Below are positions 6,686 to 9,270 of a stretch of 9,270 nt of DNA, one piece after another. The translations under genes and the position numbers were made by a program. Position 1 is the first letter of the stretch. Every line of letters begins with the position of its first letter. The stretch comes from an uncultured Bacteroidales bacterium (GTDB taxonomy: Bacteria; Bacteroidota; Bacteroidia; Bacteroidales; Bacteroidaceae). The stretch spans positions 1 to 9,270 of the forward strand of contig CADCOX010000029.1 in NCBI GenBank assembly GCA_902803195.1, written 5' to 3'. The notes under the pieces are model-generated. The model searched no databases. It saw nothing but the letters and a program-made list of their open reading frames with translations, and was not told where the DNA came from.

Positions 6686-7863
6686 TCAAGCGCTGGGCTA
6701 TCCTTGCGCTGCTGGCCTCATCCTACGTTCTCCTTCGTGCTCAGTCGCCCGCCTTCGCGCGGGGGGCTGATGTCAGTTGGTGCACCGAAATGGAGGCCAG
6801 CGGCAAGCGATTCTACAATGCCGATGGACAGCAGACCGAGTTGATGACGCTGATGCGGCAGATTGGAATGAACGCCGTGCGCTTGCGGGTGTGGGTTAAT
6901 CCCCAGACGGCCTATGGCGCATGGTCCAACAAGGCCGACGTCCTCGCGAAAGCACGCCGCGCTCATGTTCAAGGGCTTGCGTTGTTGATTGATTTCCACT
7001 ATAGTGATTTCTTCGCCGACCCCGGAAGGCAGGACAAACCATCGACGTGGACTGCTTATTCGCTTGAGCAGCTGAAACAGGCGGTGGCCGACCACACAAC
7101 AGACATCCTCAACGCCCTCAAAGCCGAAGGCATAGAGCCCGCTTGGGTACAAGTGGGAAACGAGACGCGCTCGGGCATGCTCTGGGATTCGGGCAAGATC
7201 GACTGGAACAAGTCGGGCAGTGCCGCTTGGACGAATTACATCGCTCTCAGCAATGCAGGCTATGATGCCGTGAAGCGCGTGCTACCCGAGACCAAGGTCA
7301 TTGTTCACATCGACAAAGGCCCCGACGACAACGCTTGGTTCTTCAAGTCGTTCAAACAATATGGAGGCAAGTTCGACATGATTGGGCTCTCCCACTATCC
7401 CGAGAGCGGGTGGCAGAACGAGAATGCCAAGACGGCAGCCAATATCCAGTCGTTGGGCAGCACATTTGGCGTGCCCGTGATGATTGTCGAGACAGGCTAC
7501 AGCGCGACCAACGAAACGCTTGCCCAACAAGTGATGACCGACCTGTTCGAGAAAGTGAAAGGGCTGTCATCATGCGCAGGCATCTTCTACTGGGAACCCG
7601 AGGTCTATGGTTGGTGGAAACCATCGTATTATAGCAAACTCGGCTGGAACGCATACGGCAAAGGCGCCTTCACATCCCAAGGCCGTCCCGGACTGGCACT
7701 CAAGCCCTTCTACGATCCAACAGACGCCATCTCAGCGCCCTCCGCTCCTACCCTCTTGCCCACACAGACCTACGACCTACGAGGGATAAAAGCCAACCGC
7801 AACCACCGCGGCTGCGTGATTGAAGTGCGACAAGGCGTCGCTCACAAAGTTGTCAGGAAATAA
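6682..7863 (+). CDS. Exported GH53 arabinogalactan endo-beta-1,4-galactanase
   Basis: 393 residues. A signal peptide (basic MIKR, hydrophobic core 6-18, cleavage near LLRAQ at 17-21) exports it. The GH53 fold follows: RGADVSWC (27-34), MNAVRLRVWVNP (63-74), LLIDFHYSDF (101-110), the acid/base region WVQVGNET with Glu161, GLSHYP (235-240), and the nucleophile region MIVETGYS with Glu270; FYWEP (302-306) closes the barrel. Both catalytic glutamates are present. The enzyme cleaves beta-1,4-galactan side chains of pectin. Residues about 360-393 (YDLRG...VIEVRQG...VVRK) form a short C-terminal module like the 'DLRGRRV ... IYIV.GKK' tails of many Prevotella/Bacteroides secreted proteins. Its ATG overlaps the ACT stop, implying translational coupling although the functions seem unrelated. 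No SusC/SusD or other polysaccharide-utilisation gene is nearby. Confidence 0.92.
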   Translation: MIKRWAILALLASSYVLLRAQSPAFARGADVSWCTEMEASGKRFYNADGQQTELMTLMRQIGMNAVRLRVWVNPQTAYGAWSNKADVLAKARRAHVQGLALLIDFHYSDFFADPGRQDKPSTWTAYSLEQLKQAVADHTTDILNALKAEGIEPAWVQVGNETRSGMLWDSGKIDWNKSGSAAWTNYIALSNAGYDAVKRVLPETKVIVHIDKGPDDNAWFFKSFKQYGGKFDMIGLSHYPESGWQNENAKTAANIQSLGSTFGVPVMIVETGYSATNETLAQQVMTDLFEKVKGLSSCAGIFYWEPEVYGWWKPSYYSKLGWNAYGKGAFTSQGRPGLALKPFYDPTDAISAPSAPTLLPTQTYDLRGIKANRNHRGCVIEVRQGVAHKVVRK

Positions 7864-7885
7864 GGTCCAACACGCCTCCACTGGG

Positions 7886-7897
7886 CAATGGCCATTG
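7886..7897. repeat. 12-bp perfect palindrome CAATGGCCATTG
   Basis: A perfect palindrome 23 bp past the galactanase stop. It has no loop and no following T-run on the + strand, so it is a weak terminator candidate. It could equally be a protein site or chance. Confidence 0.35.
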
Positions 7898-7942
7898 TGA
7901 ACAGTCGCTCTCTGGAAAAAAACGCATCTTACTATCTTCACG

Positions 7943-7992
7943 TATATACGCAGAGGCCTCAACGAATATTCGTAAAGGCCTCTGCGTATATA
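7943..7992. repeat. 50-bp near-perfect palindrome between convergent genes
   Basis: A 17-bp perfect inverted repeat (7943-7959 and 7976-7992) flanks a second palindrome, ACGAATATTCGT (7962-7973); only two opposed pairs (7960/7975 and 7961/7974) mismatch. It sits between the + strand galactanase (ends 7863) and the - strand thioesterase (ends 8158), where a bidirectional terminator would be expected. Neither side has an immediate T-tract; on the minus strand a run of seven T lies about 20 bases further (7916-7922). It may be a terminator, a dispersed repeat or a binding site. The structure is certain, the role is not. Confidence 0.75.
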
Positions 7993-8100
7993 GGTAAAGA
8001 AGGTTCGCTCCTATAAGCGGCTCCGCTCATGAACAGCCGTGCGACAATCTTCGTTCCCTCCCAAACGTACTCCCGCTCATGAGTTCGTCCCGTTCTTTTC

Positions 8101-8119
8101 GTGGCGATTTCATCGCCAC
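8101..8119. repeat. Short perfect hairpin (8-bp stem, 3-base loop)
   Basis: GTGGCGAT at 8101-8108 pairs perfectly with ATCGCCAC at 8112-8119 around TTC. It lies 39 bases beyond the thioesterase stop on the minus strand and could be a weak terminator for that operon, but the bases after it on that strand (GAAAAGAACGGG) are not a T-tract. Confidence 0.45.
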
Positions 8120-8157
8120 TACCTCTTCCCCTCTTCTCCACGGGCCATCGCGCCACC

Positions 8158-8568
8158 TCAGAACGGTAGCGTCACCCCTTCCTTGCGATAGCCGCTGGCC
8201 GTGAAGACGGCCAGCAACTGCCCCTCATCGTCTGTGATGCGAACCTCGCAGAAAGGCAGTCGTCGATGGTCGACAACCTCCTGAGCCTCAGCCGTGATGA
8301 CAGCGCCAACGCCGGCACTGCGGACGAAGGTGATGTTGGCCGTGGTAGTGACGGTGAGCGTGCCATGGCTGTTCGTCGCAACGGCAAACGCGAGGTCAGC
8401 TAACGTGAATAGCACACCTCCCTGCACACCGCCGCCAGCATTCAGATGGCGAGGCCCAAGGGTCACCCGCGTGCGAGCATAGCCTTCGTGCACCTCGACG
8501 ATGGCAATGCCGTTCTGCCGCGCAAACTCGTCATGAACGAAAAAATCCTTCAGCTTCTGCTCGTCCAT
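8158..8568 (-). CDS. PaaI-family hotdog-fold acyl-CoA thioesterase
   Basis: 136 residues, the normal length of a single-hotdog PaaI/YdiI-type thioesterase hydrolysing acyl-CoA to acid and CoA in the cytoplasm. The signature HLNAGGGVQGGVLFTLAD (41-58) is followed by FAVATN, and the C-terminal strand is VFTASGYRK. Asp58 is the likely catalytic acid. The usual HGG of this motif reads QGG here (Gln49), a variation I would expect among Bacteroidetes copies, but I cannot check that. Its ATG lies four bases after the nitroreductase stop, so it is the second gene of that operon. An AAGGA stretch about 10 bases before the ATG could serve as ribosome-binding site. PaaI of phenylacetate pathways clears stalled aryl-CoA esters, so a link to the ligases some 2 kb away is possible, but it lies in a separate operon and the substrate is unknown. 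Confidence 0.88.
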   Translation of the reverse strand: MDEQKLKDFFVHDEFARQNGIAIVEVHEGYARTRVTLGPRHLNAGGGVQGGVLFTLADLAFAVATNSHGTLTVTTTANITFVRSAGVGAVITAEAQEVVDHRRLPFCEVRITDDEGQLLAVFTASGYRKEGVTLPF

Positions 8569-8572
8569 CGTC

Positions 8573-9202
8573 TCATTCCTTGACGTAACCGACAGGGTGA
8601 TTCAGTAACAGCAGCTGTTCTTCGACCAACCCTAGCCCTTTAATGACTCGCTCGCGGTCCATCATCGCACGGGCTACAGTGCCTAAGCCCATAGCAGTTG
8701 CTGCGAGATAGATGTTCTGTGAGACATAACCTGCATCAATGCAGCTGAAGTCTCGTGCTGGCCGCTGACCGAACTTGCGCTGATCGCTGACGATGACCAA
8801 ACAGATGGGGGCATCCAGCACGAATGGCTGTCGGTCGCCCGCCACGGCGGGGCGCAAGTCCTCGCGGCTGACGAGCGTGAGGGAGTGGCTAGCCGCATCA
8901 TAGCTGTAGGCTCCGTCCTTGCGGCAGACATAGAGTTGGATGTCCTGTCGGTTCATAGCCGTGGGGGCTGTCAGCCTGCCATCCTTGCGATTGACGCCAT
9001 TGGCCGCCCACAGCAGCAGCGACAACTGTTCGTCACTGAGTTCGCGCGTCGAGAAACTACGTATCGACTGACGCTGAGCCAACGCAGTCATGACACTCAT
9101 GTTGGTGGCACTGCGGTCGGGTACGGGCAACTTGATAGTTTCTTGTGCGGCGACTGCGAGGCTCATCAGCGCCCCTACAGCCGTAATCATTAATCTGTTC
9201 AT
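8573..9202 (-). CDS. Exported nitroreductase-family (SagB-like) flavoprotein
   Basis: 209 residues from the chosen start. Residues 1-20 form a signal peptide (MNR, then LMITAVGALMSLAVAAQ), unusual for this mostly cytosolic FMN-binding family. Mature domain: LAQRQSIRSF (41-50), which holds the FMN-phosphate Arg/Ser residues; LLLWAANGVNR (62-72); LTAPTAMNRQDIQLYV (77-92); the central helix DAGYVSQNIYLAATAMGLGTV (156-176); and the C-terminal NHPVGYVKE. These match small nitroreductase/SagB-type dehydrogenases, which use FMN and NAD(P)H or unknown donors. Two upstream in-frame ATGs exist. The one at 9262 lies upstream of the -7 box and cannot be on the transcript. The one at 9217 remains possible and would add MTRNT. 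I chose 9202 because it gives a compact signal peptide. Substrate unknown. It is first in an operon with the thioesterase. Confidence 0.85.
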   Translation of the reverse strand: MNRLMITAVGALMSLAVAAQETIKLPVPDRSATNMSVMTALAQRQSIRSFSTRELSDEQLSLLLWAANGVNRKDGRLTAPTAMNRQDIQLYVCRKDGAYSYDAASHSLTLVSREDLRPAVAGDRQPFVLDAPICLVIVSDQRKFGQRPARDFSCIDAGYVSQNIYLAATAMGLGTVARAMMDRERVIKGLGLVEEQLLLLNHPVGYVKE

Positions 9203-9251
9203 TGTGTTTCGGGTCATGAAAATTTTGTGTTGAAATATGCTTTCTCGTGTG

Positions 9252-9259
9252 CAAATATA
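9252..9259 (-). promoter_or_regulatory. Bacteroidetes -7 box for the nitroreductase-thioesterase operon
   Basis: The minus strand reads TATATTTG, an exact TAnnTTTG match. Transcription would begin near 9245-9247, leaving leaders of about 29 or 44 bases to the ATGs at 9217 or 9202. The -33 element would lie beyond the window edge. Confidence 0.7.
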
Positions 9260-9270
9260 CAAAGAAAAGC

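Larger units (their letters stand above)
7864..8157. other. 294-bp structured intergenic region without a credible gene
   Basis: Besides the palindromes at 7886-7897 and 7943-7992, this stretch holds CGGCT/AGCCG arms (8018-8022 and 8035-8039), two copies of CCGCTCATGA (8023-8032 and 8073-8082, 50 bp apart), and an 8-bp stem with a 3-base loop (GTGGCGAT 8101-8108, ATCGCCAC 8112-8119). A 65-codon minus-strand frame (7959-8156) runs through these repeats and shows no recognisable domain, so I do not call it a gene. The density of small inverted repeats suggests a dispersed intergenic element or a structured RNA. Confidence 0.5.

Noticed and set aside
7959..8156. A 65-codon minus-strand frame that might encode a small protein
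   Set aside because: It runs through several inverted repeats including half of the 50-bp palindrome, has no recognisable domain, and is better explained as part of a structured intergenic element.
9203..9262. The longer N-terminus of the nitroreductase starting at 9262
   Set aside because: That ATG is upstream of the TATATTTG -7 box (9252-9259), so it would not be on the transcript; the signal peptide begins naturally at 9202.
1..9270. Mobile element, phage or defence system
   Set aside because: No transposase, integrase, terminal repeats, CRISPR-like array or toxin-antitoxin pair is visible; the genes are ordinary metabolic and envelope types of similar base composition.

Overview
The window looks like a piece of chromosome from a Bacteroidales bacterium, most likely a Prevotella-type gut or rumen anaerobe. 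Three things point there. Upstream regions carry the Bacteroidetes -7 promoter motif TAnnTTTG (3383-3390 on +, 3311-3318 and 9252-9259 on -). Starts lack strong, consistently placed Shine-Dalgarno sequences. The gene set (exported DUF2807 protein, fused ADP-forming acyl-CoA synthetase, short PaaK-type ligases, GH53 galactanase, exported nitroreductase) is typical of that group. Genus assignment is inference. I see no phage, transposase, CRISPR array, rRNA or tRNA.

Layout: (1) 1-75 is the last 24 codons of a + strand gene, followed after 20 bp by an exported DUF2807 beta-solenoid protein (96-1091). A perfect 16-bp terminator hairpin (1109-1149) ends this unit and probably also serves the converging gene. 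(2) 1217-3277 on - is a fused alpha/beta ADP-forming acyl-CoA synthetase. (3) A 148-bp intergenic region (3278-3425) holds divergent promoters. (4) On +, two tandem PaaK-type aryl-acetate:CoA ligases (3426-4733 and 4912-6228), a double-ACT regulatory protein (6278-6685), and an endo-beta-1,4-galactanase (6682-7863) whose start overlaps the ACT stop. (5) 7864-8157 has no credible gene but holds a 50-bp near-perfect palindrome and other small inverted repeats. (6) On -, an exported nitroreductase-family protein (8573-9202) and a PaaI-type hotdog thioesterase (8158-8568) form a two-gene operon with its own promoter.

The thread through the middle is acyl-CoA chemistry. The synthetase (acyl-CoA + ADP + Pi <-> acid + ATP + CoA), two AMP-forming aryl-acetate ligases and a thioesterase could together set the balance between free aryl acids and their CoA esters. 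With an ACT protein as a probable amino-acid sensor, the most economical reading is aromatic amino-acid metabolism through 2-oxoacid:ferredoxin (indolepyruvate-type) oxidoreductase chemistry: either fermentation of Phe/Tyr/Trp to aryl acetates with ATP gain, or the reverse, salvage of aryl acetates. The oxidoreductase itself is not in this window, so the pathway remains inference.
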